A DNA stretch of 63,025 bases from an uncultured Selenomonadales bacterium (GCA_937901445.1 CALDHY010000108.1:1-63025); one strand, 5' to 3'; numbered from the stretch's first letter, positions 18,142 through 28,717 are shown. Numbers and translations are program-made. The notes: generated by a model not told the origin, from the sequence alone.

Positions 18142-18333
18142 TCAACTAAAAATCAGTAGCAAAATAAGAATTATTACGATAACGGCTATAATTACTCTAA
18201 AGTACCAAACAATCGCAATTCCAAATATCAGGATAACTGCCGCTTCAACGACGGCTTCAGTCGAGCCGAAATAGTCAACAAGTTTATCCCAAAGTGCGTT
18301 ACCGAAAATAAACATTATCAGCGATTTTATCAT
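18142..18333 (-). CDS. Small hydrophobic membrane protein inserted in the S10 operon
   Basis: A 63-aa unknown protein. It starts at an ATG with GAGGA 9 bases upstream, 22 bp after the rplW stop. The N-terminal part (MIKSLIMFIFGNALWDKLVD) is weakly amphipathic. Two strongly hydrophobic segments follow, AAVILIFGIAIVWYFRVII and AVIVIILILLLIFS, so one or two membrane passes are likely. In other bacteria rplW is followed directly by rplB. It is read with the ribosomal genes and may have its own fate because a promoter-like site follows. I do not recognise the family. Confidence 0.6.
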   Translation of the reverse strand: MIKSLIMFIFGNALWDKLVDYFGSTEAVVEAAVILIFGIAIVWYFRVIIAVIVIILILLLIFS

Positions 18334-18355
18334 TGCGTCAAATCCTCAAAAATTT

Positions 18356-18640
18356 TTACGCGCTGAAGAATTCGATAGTTTCACCGGCGGCAAGTTTCAC
18401 AATAGCTTTTTTGTAGCTTGCAGTTTTGCCGGAAGTGCGCCCCATGCGTTTTGTTTTGCCTTTAACGTTTACCGTGTTGACATTTTCAACTTTGACATTG
18501 AAAACTTCCTTAACGGCGTCAGCAATTTGAATTTTATTGGCGCGTTTATCGACTACAAAAACATATTTGCCCTGCGTCATTAAATCGGTTGTACGTTCGG
18601 TAATAAGCGGGCGAATTAAAATATCTCTTGCTTCCATCAA
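18356..18640 (-). CDS. rplW: Ribosomal protein L23
   Basis: A 94-aa exit-tunnel protein that docks SRP and trigger factor. Seen: [40 protein letters not shown] and [20 protein letters not shown]. It overlaps rplD by 4 bases. Confidence 0.97.
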   Translation of the reverse strand: MMEARDILIRPLITERTTDLMTQGKYVFVVDKRANKIQIADAVKEVFNVKVENVNTVNVKGKTKRMGRTSGKTASYKKAIVKLAAGETIEFFSA

Positions 18641-19269
18641 ATGTACACCTCCTCAATTTTTGCAACGGCAGATTTAGTCATAAAAACTTTTTCACTGTTC
18701 AAAATATCGTAAACGTTAAGTTGCAACGCGCTGATAACATTTGCGTTTTGTAAGTTGTTTGAAGAGCGCATAACATTTTCAATCAATTCTTCAGTAATGA
18801 AAAGAGCCTTGCAGTTGTCAACGCCGAAAGTTTTTTGGAACTCGACAAAGTTTTTGGTTTTTGGAACGTCAAAATTTAAATCGTCAAGTACAATCAAATT
18901 TTCGCTTTTAACTTTATCGCTAAGCACGCACTTTAAAGCAAGGCGGCGTTGTTTACGCGGCATTGTGAAAGAATAATCACGGGGATGCGGTCCAAAAATA
19001 GTACCGCCGCCGCGCCAAAGAGGACTTCTGCGCGAACCTGCGCGAGCACGCCCTGTACCTTTTTGTCTCCAAGGCTTGCGCCCGCCGCCGCGAACCATGC
19101 CGCGAGTTTTAGTAGCGTGTGTACCGAGACGCCACGACGCCATTTGCATTACAACTGCTTGATGAACAAGCCCCGCGTTCATTTCAACATCAAAAATATC
19201 TGCGCTAAGTTCAATATCGCCGACTTTTGAATTTTTCATATCGTAAACTGATAATGTAGGCATTTTCAT
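18637..19269 (-). CDS. rplD: Ribosomal protein L4
   Basis: A 210-aa protein; in E. coli L4 represses the S10 operon. Seen: the Gly/Arg loop [20 protein letters not shown] and [20 protein letters not shown], and the C-terminal [20 protein letters not shown]. It lies between rplC and rplW. Confidence 0.97.
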   Translation of the reverse strand: MKMPTLSVYDMKNSKVGDIELSADIFDVEMNAGLVHQAVVMQMASWRLGTHATKTRGMVRGGGRKPWRQKGTGRARAGSRRSPLWRGGGTIFGPHPRDYSFTMPRKQRRLALKCVLSDKVKSENLIVLDDLNFDVPKTKNFVEFQKTFGVDNCKALFITEELIENVMRSSNNLQNANVISALQLNVYDILNSEKVFMTKSAVAKIEEVYI

Positions 19270-19284
19270 TCGTCCTCCTTTCTA

Positions 19285-19935
19285 TTATCTGTGTTTTCTG
19301 GACGGTTTAACCGTTTCTTTAATGATAACAAAACCTTTTTTCGGTCCGGGAATTGCGCCTTTAATCAGCAAAAGATTTCTGTTAGTGTCAACTTTAACAA
19401 CAGTCAAGCGTTGAATTGTGGTACGAACGCCGCCCATTCTGCCGGGAAGTTTTTTACCTTTGATAACACGACCGCCGGGACCGGAAAGCATCGCACCGGT
19501 GGAGCCGGGTTCTCTGTGAGACTTGGAGCCGTGCCCCATTGGACCGCGTGCAAAGTGATGGCGTTTAATTCCGCCTGCAAAACCTTTACCTTTTGAAGTT
19601 CCAACAACGTCTACCAAATCGCCTTCAGCAAAAATATCAACGCCGATAACATCGCCAATTTTATATTCGGATTCAGCCGCTAAACGAACTTCACGAATAT
19701 ATTTTACAGCCTTGACGCCGAATTTTTTAAATTGCCCCGCCATAGGTTTATTGACTTTCTTTTCTTTAATTTCGCCGAAACCGAGTTGAACGCTGTAGTA
19801 GCCGTCAGTATCAACAGTTTTGTTGCGAATGACAATATTATTTCCACTTTCAACAACGGTTACAGGAATAACTTTGCCGTCTTCAGTGAAAATTTGCGTC
19901 ATACCGAGTTTAATTCCTAAAATTGTTTTAGCCAA
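19285..19935 (-). CDS. rplC: Ribosomal protein L3
   Basis: A 216-aa assembly-initiator protein. Seen: ILGIKLGMTQIFTEDGKVIP, the signature KGKGFAGGIKRHHFARGPMG and SHREPGSTGAMLSGPGGRVI. It lies 16 bp after rpsJ. Confidence 0.97.
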   Translation of the reverse strand: MAKTILGIKLGMTQIFTEDGKVIPVTVVESGNNIVIRNKTVDTDGYYSVQLGFGEIKEKKVNKPMAGQFKKFGVKAVKYIREVRLAAESEYKIGDVIGVDIFAEGDLVDVVGTSKGKGFAGGIKRHHFARGPMGHGSKSHREPGSTGAMLSGPGGRVIKGKKLPGRMGGVRTTIQRLTVVKVDTNRNLLLIKGAIPGPKKGFVIIKETVKPSRKHR

Positions 19936-19951
19936 TGTTCACACCTCCGCC

Positions 19952-20272
19952 TTACAGCTTAATTTCGATGTCAACACCGGCAGGAAGATCTAAGCGTACG
20001 AGCGCGTCAATCGCCTTTTGTGTCGGTTGAAGAATATCAATTAAACGCTTGTGAGTTCTCATTTCAAATTGTTCGCGGGAGTCTTTGTTGACGTGCGGCG
20101 AACGAAGAATTGTATAAATATTTTTTTCTGTTGGAAGCGGAACGGGCCCTGAAACCATTGCGCCGTTTTTGCGGGCAGTTTCAACGATTTTTGCCGCGCT
20201 CTGGTCTAACGATTTATGATCGTAAGCCTTCAAGCGAATCCGCAATTTTTTTTGTTGTTTTTGTTGTGGCAA
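19952..20272 (-). CDS. rpsJ: Ribosomal protein S10 (NusE)
   Basis: A 106-aa 30S protein that also joins NusB/NusG antitermination complexes. Seen: [40 protein letters not shown] and [20 protein letters not shown]. The start is TTG behind GAGGA. It is the first gene of the S10 block; a 216-bp repeat-filled gap separates it from tuf. Confidence 0.97.
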   Translation of the reverse strand: MPQQKQQKKLRIRLKAYDHKSLDQSAAKIVETARKNGAMVSGPVPLPTEKNIYTILRSPHVNKDSREQFEMRTHKRLIDILQPTQKAIDALVRLDLPAGVDIEIKL

Positions 20273-20364
20273 TTTTTATCCTCCTCATATTCGCGGCAGT
20301 TCCCTTGACTGCAGAAATTGCCTTTAAATCAGCCAAGCCATCTGCCGGTTATTTACAAGCAAGC

Positions 20365-20486
20365 AATAAGGGCTAGGATTTTACCCCTAACCCCTAAAAC
20401 TTATTTTTGAGGGATATAGGGAAATAGGGATATAGGGAAAAAATTTTAATCCCTAGTCCTTAGCCCTTATTCCCTAGTCCTTAAAA
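20365..20486. repeat. Heptamer repeat block, rpsJ/tuf (largest locus)
   Basis: From the left: AATAAGGGCTAGG, CCCCTAACCCCTAAAAC, then an AGGGATATAGGGAAATAGGG run. This is followed by CCCTAGT, CCTTAGC, CCTTATT, CCCTAGT, CCTTA at strict period 7. The block has more than one pair of inverted arms and fills most of the gap. Confidence 0.8.
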
Positions 20487-20488
20487 AA

Positions 20489-21691
20489 TTATTCGTTAAT
20501 TTCAATGACGCGACCGGAGCCGACTGTATGACCGCCTTCACGAATAGCAAAGAGCAAGCCTTTTTCAATAGCAATCGGAGTAATGAGTTCAACGTCCATT
20601 TCAATGTGATCGCCGGGCATGCACATTTCAGCGGGTTCACCGTTAGTATCTTTCAAATTGCCGACTACGCCGGTAACGTCAGTTGTACGGAAATAGAATT
20701 GCGGGCGATAGTTTGCAAAGAAAGGAGTATGACGACCGCCTTCATCTTTTGTAAGGACGTAAACTTGAGCTTTAAATTTGGTGTGCGGATGAATTGTACC
20801 GGGTTTTGCCAAAACTTGACCGCGTTCAATTTCTTTTCTGTCAACGCCGCGAAGGAGAACGCCGACGTTATCGCCTGCAACTGCGCTGTCAAGAAGTTTG
20901 CGGAACATTTCAATACCGGTTGCAACTGTTTTTCTGGGTTCTTCGCGCAGTCCGACGATTTCAACAGGATCATTGAGTTTCAATTCGCCGCGTTCAACAC
21001 GCCCTGTAGCAACTGTGCCGCGTCCTGTGATTGTGAAAACGTCTTCAACAGGCATTAAGAAAGGTTTATCTTTGTCGCGTTCAGGTGTAGGAATGTATTC
21101 ATCTACAGCGTCAAGTAATTTCATAATGTTAGCTTCTTGTTCCTTGTCGCCTTCAAGAGCCAAAAGTGCTGAACCTGCAATAATCGGAATATCATCGCCG
21201 GGGAATTCGTATTTGCTCAAAAGTTCACGAACTTCCATTTCAACGAGTTCCAAAAGTTCAGGGTCGTCTACTTGGTCAACTTTGTTAAGGAAAACAACAA
21301 TAGCGGGAACACCAACTTGACGAGCAAGCAAAATATGTTCACGAGTTTGAGGCATAGGACCATCAGAAGCTGCAACAACCAAAATTGCGCCGTCCATTTG
21401 AGCCGCGCCGGTGATCATATTTTTAATATAGTCAGCGTGACCGGGGCAGTCAACGTGTGCATAGTGGCGTTTGTCAGTTTCGTATTCAACGTGTGCAGTG
21501 TTGATTGTAATACCGCGTTCGCGTTCTTCCGGAGCCTTATCAATGTTTTCGTAGGATTCATATTTTGCATAGCCTTTTTGTGAAAGGACTTTAGTAATAG
21601 CTGCGGTTAAAGTAGTTTTGCCATGATCGATATGTCCGATAGTACCAATGTTTACGTGTGGTTTACTACGGTCAAATTTCTGTTTTGCCAA
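20489..21691 (-). CDS. tuf: Elongation factor Tu
   Basis: A 400-aa GTPase that delivers aminoacyl-tRNA. The G1 motif [22 protein letters not shown] and NKVD are present; domains II and III follow, ending GRVIEINE. The TTG at 21691 (before [20 protein letters not shown]) lies 8 bases after AGGAG. A GTG three codons earlier is too close to that site. It follows fusA, as in the str operon. Confidence 0.96.
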   Translation of the reverse strand: MAKQKFDRSKPHVNIGTIGHIDHGKTTLTAAITKVLSQKGYAKYESYENIDKAPEERERGITINTAHVEYETDKRHYAHVDCPGHADYIKNMITGAAQMDGAILVVAASDGPMPQTREHILLARQVGVPAIVVFLNKVDQVDDPELLELVEMEVRELLSKYEFPGDDIPIIAGSALLALEGDKEQEANIMKLLDAVDEYIPTPERDKDKPFLMPVEDVFTITGRGTVATGRVERGELKLNDPVEIVGLREEPRKTVATGIEMFRKLLDSAVAGDNVGVLLRGVDRKEIERGQVLAKPGTIHPHTKFKAQVYVLTKDEGGRHTPFFANYRPQFYFRTTDVTGVVGNLKDTNGEPAEMCMPGDHIEMDVELITPIAIEKGLLFAIREGGHTVGSGRVIEINE

Positions 21692-21776
21692 ATTAAACAC
21701 TCCTTAATTTAGGAAAAAATTTACTTATTAAAATTTATAAACTAAAACGAATAACCAGAATTGCGGCAACTGTTCC

Positions 21777-21793
21777 GCCACTTTCAAAGTGGC
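21777..21793. repeat. Perfect inverted repeat at the fusA 3' end
   Basis: GCCACTTT and AAAGTGGC with a single central base form a 17-bp palindrome that touches the fusA stop codon. No T-run follows, so it may be an mRNA-processing or stability hairpin rather than a terminator. Confidence 0.5.
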
Positions 21794-23868
21794 TATTCGC
21801 CTTTGTTTCTCGCAACAATCGAATCAGCAATAGTTTTGGGAACTTCATCATAATAGGCAACTTCCATTGAGTAAGTGCCGCGCCCTTGCGTCTTCGACCT
21901 TAAATCAGTAGAGTAGCCAAACATTTCAGAAAGCGGTACAAATCCATGAATGACTTGCAAGCCGGAGCGCGTTTCCATACCGTCAATTTTGCCGCGCCTT
22001 GCGTTTAAATCTCCGATAACATCGCCCATATAAATTTCGGGTACGGTAACTTCAACTTTAACGTAAGGTTCAAGCAAAACGGGCTTAGCCTTTTCAGCCG
22101 CCGCCTTGAAAGCGATTGAGCCTGCAATTTTGAACGCCGCCTCGCTGGAGTCAACCTCATGAAAACTGCCGTCATAGACAACCGCTTTAACGTCAACCAT
22201 TGGATAACCGGCAAGCACGCCGTTTTCCATAGCTTGCTTGACGCCCGCCTCAATAGGATTGATATACTCTTTAGGAATTACGCCGCCGACAATTTTACTT
22301 TCAAATTCAAAACCTTTGCCGACTTCATTGGGGAAAATTTCAATCCAGCAATGCCCGTATTGTCCATGACCGCCGCTTTGACGAATAAATTTGCCTTCTG
22401 CCTTTGCACTTTTACGAATTGTTTCACGATAGGCAACTTGCGGCTCGCCAACTTTGCAATCAACGTGAAATTCTCTAAGCATCCTGTCAACGATAATCTG
22501 TAAGTGCAATTCGCCCATTCCTGAAATAATCGTCTGTCCGGTTTCTGCGTCAGTACGAACTTTAAAAGTTGGATCTTCTTCAGCCAATTTTTGAAGTGCA
22601 ATTCCCATTTTATCTTGATCGTTTTTGGTTGAAGGTTCAACCGCCACTGAAATAACGGGGTCGGGAAATTCCATTGATTCAAGAATAATTTGCTTGCCTT
22701 CGTCGCAAAGTGTATCGCCGGTTGTAGTATCTTTTAAACCAACTGCCGCCGCAATATCGCCGCTGTAAACCGTGTCAATTTCTTTTCGGTTATTGGCGTG
22801 CATTTGTAAAATTCTGCCGATACGTTCTTTTCTGCCTTTTGTTGAATTGTAAACGTAGGAGCCGGATTTTAAAACGCCGCTGTAAACGCGGAAAAATGCA
22901 AGTTTGCCGACGTAGGGATCCGTCATAATTTTAAAAGCAAGCGCGGCAAAAGGTTCGTCATCGCTTGCCGGTCTTGAATCTTCATCGCCGTTAGGTTTAA
23001 CGCCTTGAATTGGCGGAATATCAGTTGGCGCGGGCATGTAGTCAACAATCGCATCAAGCAGAGGCTGTACGCCGCGATTTTTATATGAAGTGCCGCAAGT
23101 AACAGGCGTCATTTTACAATCAATAGTTGCTTTACGAATTACCGCCTTAATTTCGTCAACTGTAACTTCATCGCCGCCGAGATATTTTTCCATAAAATCG
23201 TCATCTTGTTCTGCGCAAGCTTCCAAAAGTTTATCGCGGTAATCCTTAGCCATATCAAGCATATCATCCGGAATATCAATTTCTTCAGAAACTTTGCCTA
23301 AGTCATCTTCGTAAACAATCGCTTCCATTTTGACTAAGTCAATAATTCCCTTGAAATTATCTTCCGCGCCGATTGGCAGTTGAATTGCAATAGCGTTTGT
23401 ATGGAGCCTGTCGCGCATCATTTGAATAACGTTGTAAAAATCTGCGCCGGTAATATCCATTTTGTTGACGTAAGCCATACGCGGTACGTTGTACCTTTCA
23501 GCCTGTCTCCAAACTGTTTCTGTTTGTGGCTCGACGCCGCCGCGTGCCGTTAAAATTGCAAGTGCGCCGTCTAAAACTCTCAAAGATCTTTCAACTTCAA
23601 CCGTGAAATCTACGTGACCGGGCGTATCAATGATATTAATTCTGTGATTTTTCCAGAAACAAGTTGTAGCCGCTGAAGTAATTGTAATTCCGCGTTCCTG
23701 TTCCTGTACCATCCAGTCCATTGTAGCCGCGCCGTCGTGAACTTCGCCGATTTTGTGATTTATCCCCGTGTAAAAAAGTATGCGCTCGGTTGTCGTCGTT
23801 TTGCCGGCGTCAATGTGCGCCATAATTCCTATGTTGCGAGTTTTTTCTAATGAAAACTCTCTAGACAC
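21793..23868 (-). CDS. fusA: Elongation factor G
   Basis: A 691-aa translocation GTPase. The G motifs are [34 protein letters not shown] and NKMDITG. Domains II-V follow and end [13 protein letters not shown] ([16 protein letters not shown]). The start is GTG behind AAGGAGG. It lies between rpsG and tuf. Confidence 0.97.
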   Translation of the reverse strand: MSREFSLEKTRNIGIMAHIDAGKTTTTERILFYTGINHKIGEVHDGAATMDWMVQEQERGITITSAATTCFWKNHRINIIDTPGHVDFTVEVERSLRVLDGALAILTARGGVEPQTETVWRQAERYNVPRMAYVNKMDITGADFYNVIQMMRDRLHTNAIAIQLPIGAEDNFKGIIDLVKMEAIVYEDDLGKVSEEIDIPDDMLDMAKDYRDKLLEACAEQDDDFMEKYLGGDEVTVDEIKAVIRKATIDCKMTPVTCGTSYKNRGVQPLLDAIVDYMPAPTDIPPIQGVKPNGDEDSRPASDDEPFAALAFKIMTDPYVGKLAFFRVYSGVLKSGSYVYNSTKGRKERIGRILQMHANNRKEIDTVYSGDIAAAVGLKDTTTGDTLCDEGKQIILESMEFPDPVISVAVEPSTKNDQDKMGIALQKLAEEDPTFKVRTDAETGQTIISGMGELHLQIIVDRMLREFHVDCKVGEPQVAYRETIRKSAKAEGKFIRQSGGHGQYGHCWIEIFPNEVGKGFEFESKIVGGVIPKEYINPIEAGVKQAMENGVLAGYPMVDVKAVVYDGSFHEVDSSEAAFKIAGSIAFKAAAEKAKPVLLEPYVKVEVTVPEIYMGDVIGDLNARRGKIDGMETRSGLQVIHGFVPLSEMFGYSTDLRSKTQGRGTYSMEVAYYDEVPKTIADSIVARNKGE

Positions 23869-23889
23869 TTAATTTTCCTCCTTCGTAGA

Positions 23890-23967
23890 AATTAGGGGTT
23901 AGTTGTTAGGGGTTAGGGATTAGGAAAATTTTTTTGCCTAACACCTAAAACCTAAAACCTAGACTCC
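23890..23967. repeat. Heptamer (period-7) inverted repeat block, fusA/rpsG
   Basis: ATTAGGG, GTTAGTT, GTTAGGG, GTTAGGG, ATTAGGA are followed, after an A/T-rich centre, by CCTAACA, CCTAAAA, CCTAAAA, CCTAGAC. The arms are near reverse complements. Here the stop of rpsG lies just outside the block. Confidence 0.85.
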
Positions 23968-23975
23968 TACGAAGT

Positions 23976-24525
<550 letters not shown>

Positions 24526-24529
<4 letters not shown>

Positions 24530-24909
24530 TTCTTCTTCGGTTTAGCTTTCTTTGCGCCGTACTTTGAACGGGATTGATTCCGATTCTGTACACCGGCTGT
24601 ATCGAGAGAACCGCGAATAATATGATAACGAACACCCGGCAAATCCTTAACACGCCCGCCGCGAATTAAAACGACGCTGTGTTCCTGTAAATTATGACCA
24701 ATACCGGGAATGTATGCTGTAACCTCGATGCTGTTAGTTAAGCGAACACGCGCAACTTTACGAAGAGCCGAATTAGGTTTTTTAGGCGTTGTAGTGTAAA
24801 CACGTGTGCAAACTCCGCGTTTTTGCGGGCATTCTTTCAAAGCCGGAGCTGTGGATTTTTCGGTAAGACTTTGACGGCTTTTTCTAACTAACTGGTTAAT
24901 GGTTGGCAC
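24526..24909 (-). CDS. rpsL: Ribosomal protein S12
   Basis: A 127-aa decoding-centre protein. Seen: [40 protein letters not shown] and [20 protein letters not shown]. The two Lys positions associated with streptomycin resistance (KPNS and GRVKDLPG) are wild type. GTG at 24909 lies behind AAAGGAGGTG. It is the first gene of the ribosomal supercluster; rpoBC are not next to it. Confidence 0.97.
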
Positions 24910-24962
24910 ACATCCCACCTCCTTTCGCAATAAAAAAGAAAATTTCTTTGAAAACGTGGCGA

Positions 24963-24991
24963 ATTTTAACATTGCCCAAAATTAGTGTCAA
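24963..24991 (-). promoter_or_regulatory. Strong sigma-70 promoter of the str operon
   Basis: TTGACA (24991-24986), 17 bp, TAAAAT (24968-24963) lies about 55 bp upstream of the rpsL start. It is the best promoter in the gap and probably drives rpsL-rpsG-fusA-tuf. Confidence 0.75.
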
Positions 24992-25038
24992 ATTGGCGTA
25001 CTGACGCCATTTTTGGTTACGAGTGCTCTTGTAGAAAA

Positions 25039-25067
25039 ATTTAAAAAGGGCACAAAAACCGCGTCAA
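25039..25067 (-). promoter_or_regulatory. Second promoter-like site upstream of rpsL
   Basis: TTGACG (25067-25062), 17 bp, TTAAAT (25044-25039). It is weaker than the site at 24963 and in tandem with it. The rest of the gap to 25165 is A/T-rich with no gene. Confidence 0.4.
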
Positions 25068-25165
25068 ATCAATATTTTTTTTGGACAGAATGAAATATTT
25101 TAAGTTTTAAACAAATTTAAAATATTGGTACTAAAAAAATTTTGGTGATGAAAATTTAAAATCTG

Positions 25166-25480
25166 CTATTCGCTGAAATTTAGTTTTGAAAAATATTTTT
25201 CCGGCAGTTTACAAATTTTGCCGGTTACCGCGTCGGTAAAAACATTGCGGCTGAATCCTTCGACTAAAATTTTTTCTTGCCCTGCGCGACGAATTAAATA
25301 CTTTGCTTGTATTTCAACTATTGGAAATAAAATACCGTCGTGCAGCATTTCGTTTAAATCAATTCCGAGCGTGCGCAAAAATTCAACGCGCCCCGTTTCA
25401 AACCAGCGAATATAATTTGAGTGGTGAACAACACCCATTGTATCAGTATCGTAAAAATGAACGCGCAAATTTATTTTCAA
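25166..25480 (-). CDS. Acyl-CoA thioesterase, YbgC/hotdog family, probably internally deleted
   Basis: About 104 residues against 130-140 in the family. The active-site part is intact: HFYDTDTMGVVHHSNYIRWF, with the catalytic Asp and His. After QAKYLIRRAGQEKILVE the sequence jumps straight to GFSRNVFTDAVTGKICKLPE. The beta strands that normally separate these segments (roughly 25 residues) are missing, without a frame break. The TTG at 25480 has AAAGGCGG upstream. It follows cobO closely. It may be inactive. Confidence 0.75.
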   Translation of the reverse strand: MKINLRVHFYDTDTMGVVHHSNYIRWFETGRVEFLRTLGIDLNEMLHDGILFPIVEIQAKYLIRRAGQEKILVEGFSRNVFTDAVTGKICKLPEKYFSKLNFSE

Positions 25481-25494
25481 AGTACCGCCGCCTT

Positions 25495-26007
25495 TCAAAA
25501 TTCTATTCCACGCTGTGCTTTTATTCCCTGTTGGTAAGGATGTTTGATTAATTTCATTTCGGTTACAAGGTCTGCCGCGTCGATTAATTTTTCTGTGGCG
25601 TCACGCCCCGTAAAAACCAAGTGCAATTCCGGCGGGCGAATTTTTATTAAGTTTAACATTTCGCCTTCAGAAATTAAGCCGAATTTTACCGCGTAGTTTA
25701 TTTCGTCAAAAATAATTAAATCCCATTTGCCGGAAATAATTTCGTCCTGCGCGAGGCGTAAAGTTTCAGCGGCGGCGGCTTTATGTTCGTCGATATTGCC
25801 GCTTTTCGTAAAACCTAAGCCGCACTGTTTAATTTCTATTGGTAAAAGTTTTAGCGCGTCAAGTTCACCGTAAGTTTGCCCGCCCTTGATAAATTGCAGA
25901 ATTAAAACTTTCAAGCCTGCGCCGAATGCTCGAAGTGCAAGCCCTAACGCGGCGGTAGTTTTTCCTTTGCCGTCGCCCGTATGTACAATAACTAATCCTT
26001 GAGTCAT
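25495..26007 (-). CDS. cobO: Cob(I)yrinic acid a,c-diamide adenosyltransferase
   Basis: A 170-aa CobO/BtuR/CobA-type P-loop enzyme that attaches the adenosyl ligand to corrinoids. Seen: VIVHTGDGKGKTTAALGLAL with the Walker-like GDGKGKTT, FIKGGQTYGELDAL, IFDEINYA and FTGRDA. Together with the cbiA end at base 1 it points to corrinoid metabolism. It lies in tandem with radA. Confidence 0.93.
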   Translation of the reverse strand: MTQGLVIVHTGDGKGKTTAALGLALRAFGAGLKVLILQFIKGGQTYGELDALKLLPIEIKQCGLGFTKSGNIDEHKAAAAETLRLAQDEIISGKWDLIIFDEINYAVKFGLISEGEMLNLIKIRPPELHLVFTGRDATEKLIDAADLVTEMKLIKHPYQQGIKAQRGIEF

Positions 26008-26018
26008 AGAAAATTTTC

Positions 26019-26052
26019 CTTAATCCCTAATCCCTAAAACCTAATCCCTATT
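26019..26052. repeat. Heptamer repeat, single arm, cobO/radA
   Basis: TTAATCC, CTAATCC, CTAAAAC, CTAATCC, CTATTTT at period 7. The repeat covers the radA stop codon (TAG) and the codons for its last residues (Asn-Arg-Asp). Confidence 0.75.
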
Positions 26053-27417
26053 TTCGCGCGGCATTGATATTTTAAGGGCGTCGCGCAGATTTTCAACCGG
26101 CAAAAAATTTACATTTGATACAGATTTTATTTCGTTGAAATTTTTTTTCGGCAGGATAATATTTTGAAAACCCATTCTAACAGATTCATCGACACGTTGC
26201 CGCGCCTTGCTGACTGCGCGAATTTCGCCGCTTAATCCAACTTCGCCGAAAATGACACATTGCGGCAAAATTTTTCTGTTCGCAAAACTCGACGCAAGCG
26301 CAATAGTCATTGGTAAATCTGTAGCAGGCTCGTCAATTTTAATTCCGCCCGCCGTTTTCATATAAACATCTGAACTGCCAATCGCCAAATGTAACCGCTT
26401 TTCCAAAACTGCAAGCAACAGTTGAATTTTTTTTATATCAACAGAATCACTGGTACGGCGCGGCGGCATAAAAGGCGTAGGAGCAACTAACGCTTGAATT
26501 TCGACAAGCAGCGGGCGCGTGCCTTCAACTGTCGGTACAATGACACTGCCCGTATCTTCAAATTTTTCAGGCAAAAAAAGTTTTGAGGCGTCGGGAACGT
26601 CAACCAATCCTGTATCTCTCATTTCAAAAAGTCCAATTTCTGAAGTTGCGCCGAAACGATTTTTTATGGCGCGCAAAACTCGAAAATCTGCGTTGCGTTC
26701 GCCCTCAAAAAATAAAACCGTGTCAACAATATGTTCAAGCACGCGCGGACCTGCCAAATTGCCGTCTTTCGTAACGTGACCGATTATAAAAGTTGTAACG
26801 CCGTGACTTTTTGAAAGGCGCATTAAAGCCGCCGAACATTCCCGCACTTGAGAAACACTGCCGGGCGCACTTTCAATATCAGATTTATAAATTGTTTGAA
26901 TTGAATCTACAATCAAAAGTTGCGGCTGAACTTTTTCAACGTGCTGATTAATTCGCTCAAGATTATTTTCAGCGCAAATAAAAAGTTCGTCAGCAAGCGC
27001 GTTAAGTCTTTCGGCGCGCATACGAATTTGGCGTGAACTTTCTTCGCCCGTAACGTACAGAACGCGCCGCCCGTTATTTGCAATGTAGGCGCAAGTTGCC
27101 AAAGTTAAACTGGATTTTCCAACGCCGGGATCTCCCGCAATTAAAACGATTGAACCCGGAATTAAGCCGCCGCCCAAAACCCTGTCCAATTCGCCGCTGC
27201 CGGTTGAAAAGCGCGGCAATTCGGCTAAATCTACTTCGGCAATTCTGCGCGGTGTTTCATAAGCCGTCGTTAAAGCGTGTTGCGGGCGAATGTTAATTTC
27301 TTCGACAACTTCCTCAACAAGTGTATTCCATTTGCCGCAAGCGGGGCATTTGCCGAGCCATTTTACGGATTCTGCGCCGCATTCTTGACAGACAAATTTA
27401 GTTTTTTTCTTAGCCAT
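26041..27417 (-). CDS. radA: DNA repair protein RadA
   Basis: A 458-aa RecA-like ATPase that drives branch migration in recombinational repair. The N-terminal zinc ribbon is CQECGAESVKWLGKCPACGK. The Walker A is GDPGVGKSSL (about 94-103), the RadA-specific KNRFG motif follows, and the C-terminal Lon-like domain includes EVGLSGEIRAVS. It starts 9 bp after the GT8 stop. The last residues NRD come from the heptamer repeat. Confidence 0.96.
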   Translation of the reverse strand: MAKKKTKFVCQECGAESVKWLGKCPACGKWNTLVEEVVEEINIRPQHALTTAYETPRRIAEVDLAELPRFSTGSGELDRVLGGGLIPGSIVLIAGDPGVGKSSLTLATCAYIANNGRRVLYVTGEESSRQIRMRAERLNALADELFICAENNLERINQHVEKVQPQLLIVDSIQTIYKSDIESAPGSVSQVRECSAALMRLSKSHGVTTFIIGHVTKDGNLAGPRVLEHIVDTVLFFEGERNADFRVLRAIKNRFGATSEIGLFEMRDTGLVDVPDASKLFLPEKFEDTGSVIVPTVEGTRPLLVEIQALVAPTPFMPPRRTSDSVDIKKIQLLLAVLEKRLHLAIGSSDVYMKTAGGIKIDEPATDLPMTIALASSFANRKILPQCVIFGEVGLSGEIRAVSKARQRVDESVRMGFQNIILPKKNFNEIKSVSNVNFLPVENLRDALKISMPRENRD

Positions 27418-27426
27418 AAAAATTTC

Positions 27427-28652
27427 TCACAGTAATTTTATTAAATTTTGCGTTGACATTGGATAACCTTGAGCCGCCGATAAAAAATGTACAGCATTTA
27501 TAAAATCTTTGCCTTCAGTAAAACCGAATTGTTTCAAAATTGAACTTGTCGCCTGATAACTAACCATTATGAAGAAAATTTTTTTGCCGTTGGAATTTTT
27601 CATAGCCTCAATTAAGGTATTGAATGAAGCTTGAGAGCTTGCGATTATAATTTCTTCGTTTGCATTAATGTTGAAAATTTTTTTTGCAAAGTCAATTTCA
27701 TTTGGTACGACAAAAAAAGCGCGTTCCTTGCCGGAAATTAACGCCGAAACTTGAACTGCGAAATTTTTTTGTTCAATGCAAACTTGTTGAATCGCTTGAC
27801 AGGTATGCTCAATGAAATCCAAATTAAAATACGGCGTCTTTATAAAATACTCAAAGAAAAGTTTGTCGTACGCATCTTTCATATTGAGACCGAAAGACAT
27901 TCCGGCGTAATGATAAATTTTTTTGTGCAAAATTTTTTGTTTCAAACGCTTAGCTGTTGCTACGAAAGAATCAAATTTTTCAGGGAGCTTGCAATAACTA
28001 CCGGCAAAAAAATAATTTAAAATATCTTGGTCGTAACATTCGGCTTTAGGATTTTCTTTAAGCCATTGCACGCCCCTATAGAAAAAATTTTCGTCCAATT
28101 TATCAAGATTAAGCATGACAATTCCGGCGCAAAAATAATTTTCAGGCTTGACAACTCCGCCGGTCAACAGATATTTATTCATTATCATATTGCCGTGAGT
28201 GGCTTGAATTTCCGGCACCGCTGCCAAAGTATAATCAGCTGTTGGATAATTCCAAAGTTCGGCAATGTCAAGATTTATTATTGTATCTGAATCCAGGTAA
28301 ATTATTTTTGAAACATTTTCATTTTGTAAAATTTTTTTGTCAAGCATAAGGCGATAAAAAGTTCCGACGCTGAATCTTGAACTAAAAACTTTGCTTAGAT
28401 TTTCGCGCAGAAATTTAATTTTATCTGCGCAAATTTTTTCGACGTTATAAAATTTTACAACCTGCCCGTAGCGTCCGGCAATATAAACAAAGTTATCTCG
28501 ATTTTCCGGCGTCAAAGTATTATCGTGAAGTATATGTACTATAACAGACGGGGGGGGGTAGAATGATTCTCAAATAGCGATAACATCGAAGTTGCCGTAA
28601 ACTTTGAGTAACGCCCGTCTTTGTCGTGAATTGAGTAGCAAATGTGAATCAT
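27427..28652 (-). CDS. Family 8 glycosyltransferase, phase-variable, out of frame here
   Basis: The ATG at 28652 has AAAGGAG upstream. It encodes IHICYSIHDKDGRYSKFTAT, the nucleotide-binding start of GT8 enzymes. At a run of nine C (28558-28550) the frame runs into TAG after 41 codons. One added C (or two removed) restores PPPSVIVHILHDNTLTPENR and the rest, giving about 408 residues. The DxD motif is IIYLDSDTII. An extra alpha/beta C-terminal domain of about 110 residues follows the GT8 fold. The downstream part is open from 28515. The likely role is surface glycan assembly, judged from LicD and cytidylyltransferase neighbours. Confidence 0.85.
28550..28558. repeat. Homopolymer G9/C9 tract in the GT8 gene
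   Basis: Nine consecutive G on the plus strand lie inside the GT8 coding region. 7 or 10 would be in frame and nine is not. It is a candidate slipped-strand switch. Confidence 0.9.
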
Positions 28653-28673
28653 AAAAAACTCCTTTCAGTCGTT

Positions 28674-28717
28674 TTTAGGTGTCAGGGGCTAGGTGTCAGG
28701 AATTTTCCCTAATACTA
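28674..28717. repeat. Heptamer block, GT8/murB
   Basis: TTTAGGTG, TCAGGGG, CTAGGTG, TCAGGAA, then TTTTCCCTAATA. It is degenerate and short on the right arm. It ends at the murB stop codon (TAG). Confidence 0.65.

Noticed and set aside
21692..21700. Upstream GTG start for tuf
   Set aside because: It touches the AGGAG ribosome site; the TTG three codons on has proper spacing and gives the conserved AKQKF start.
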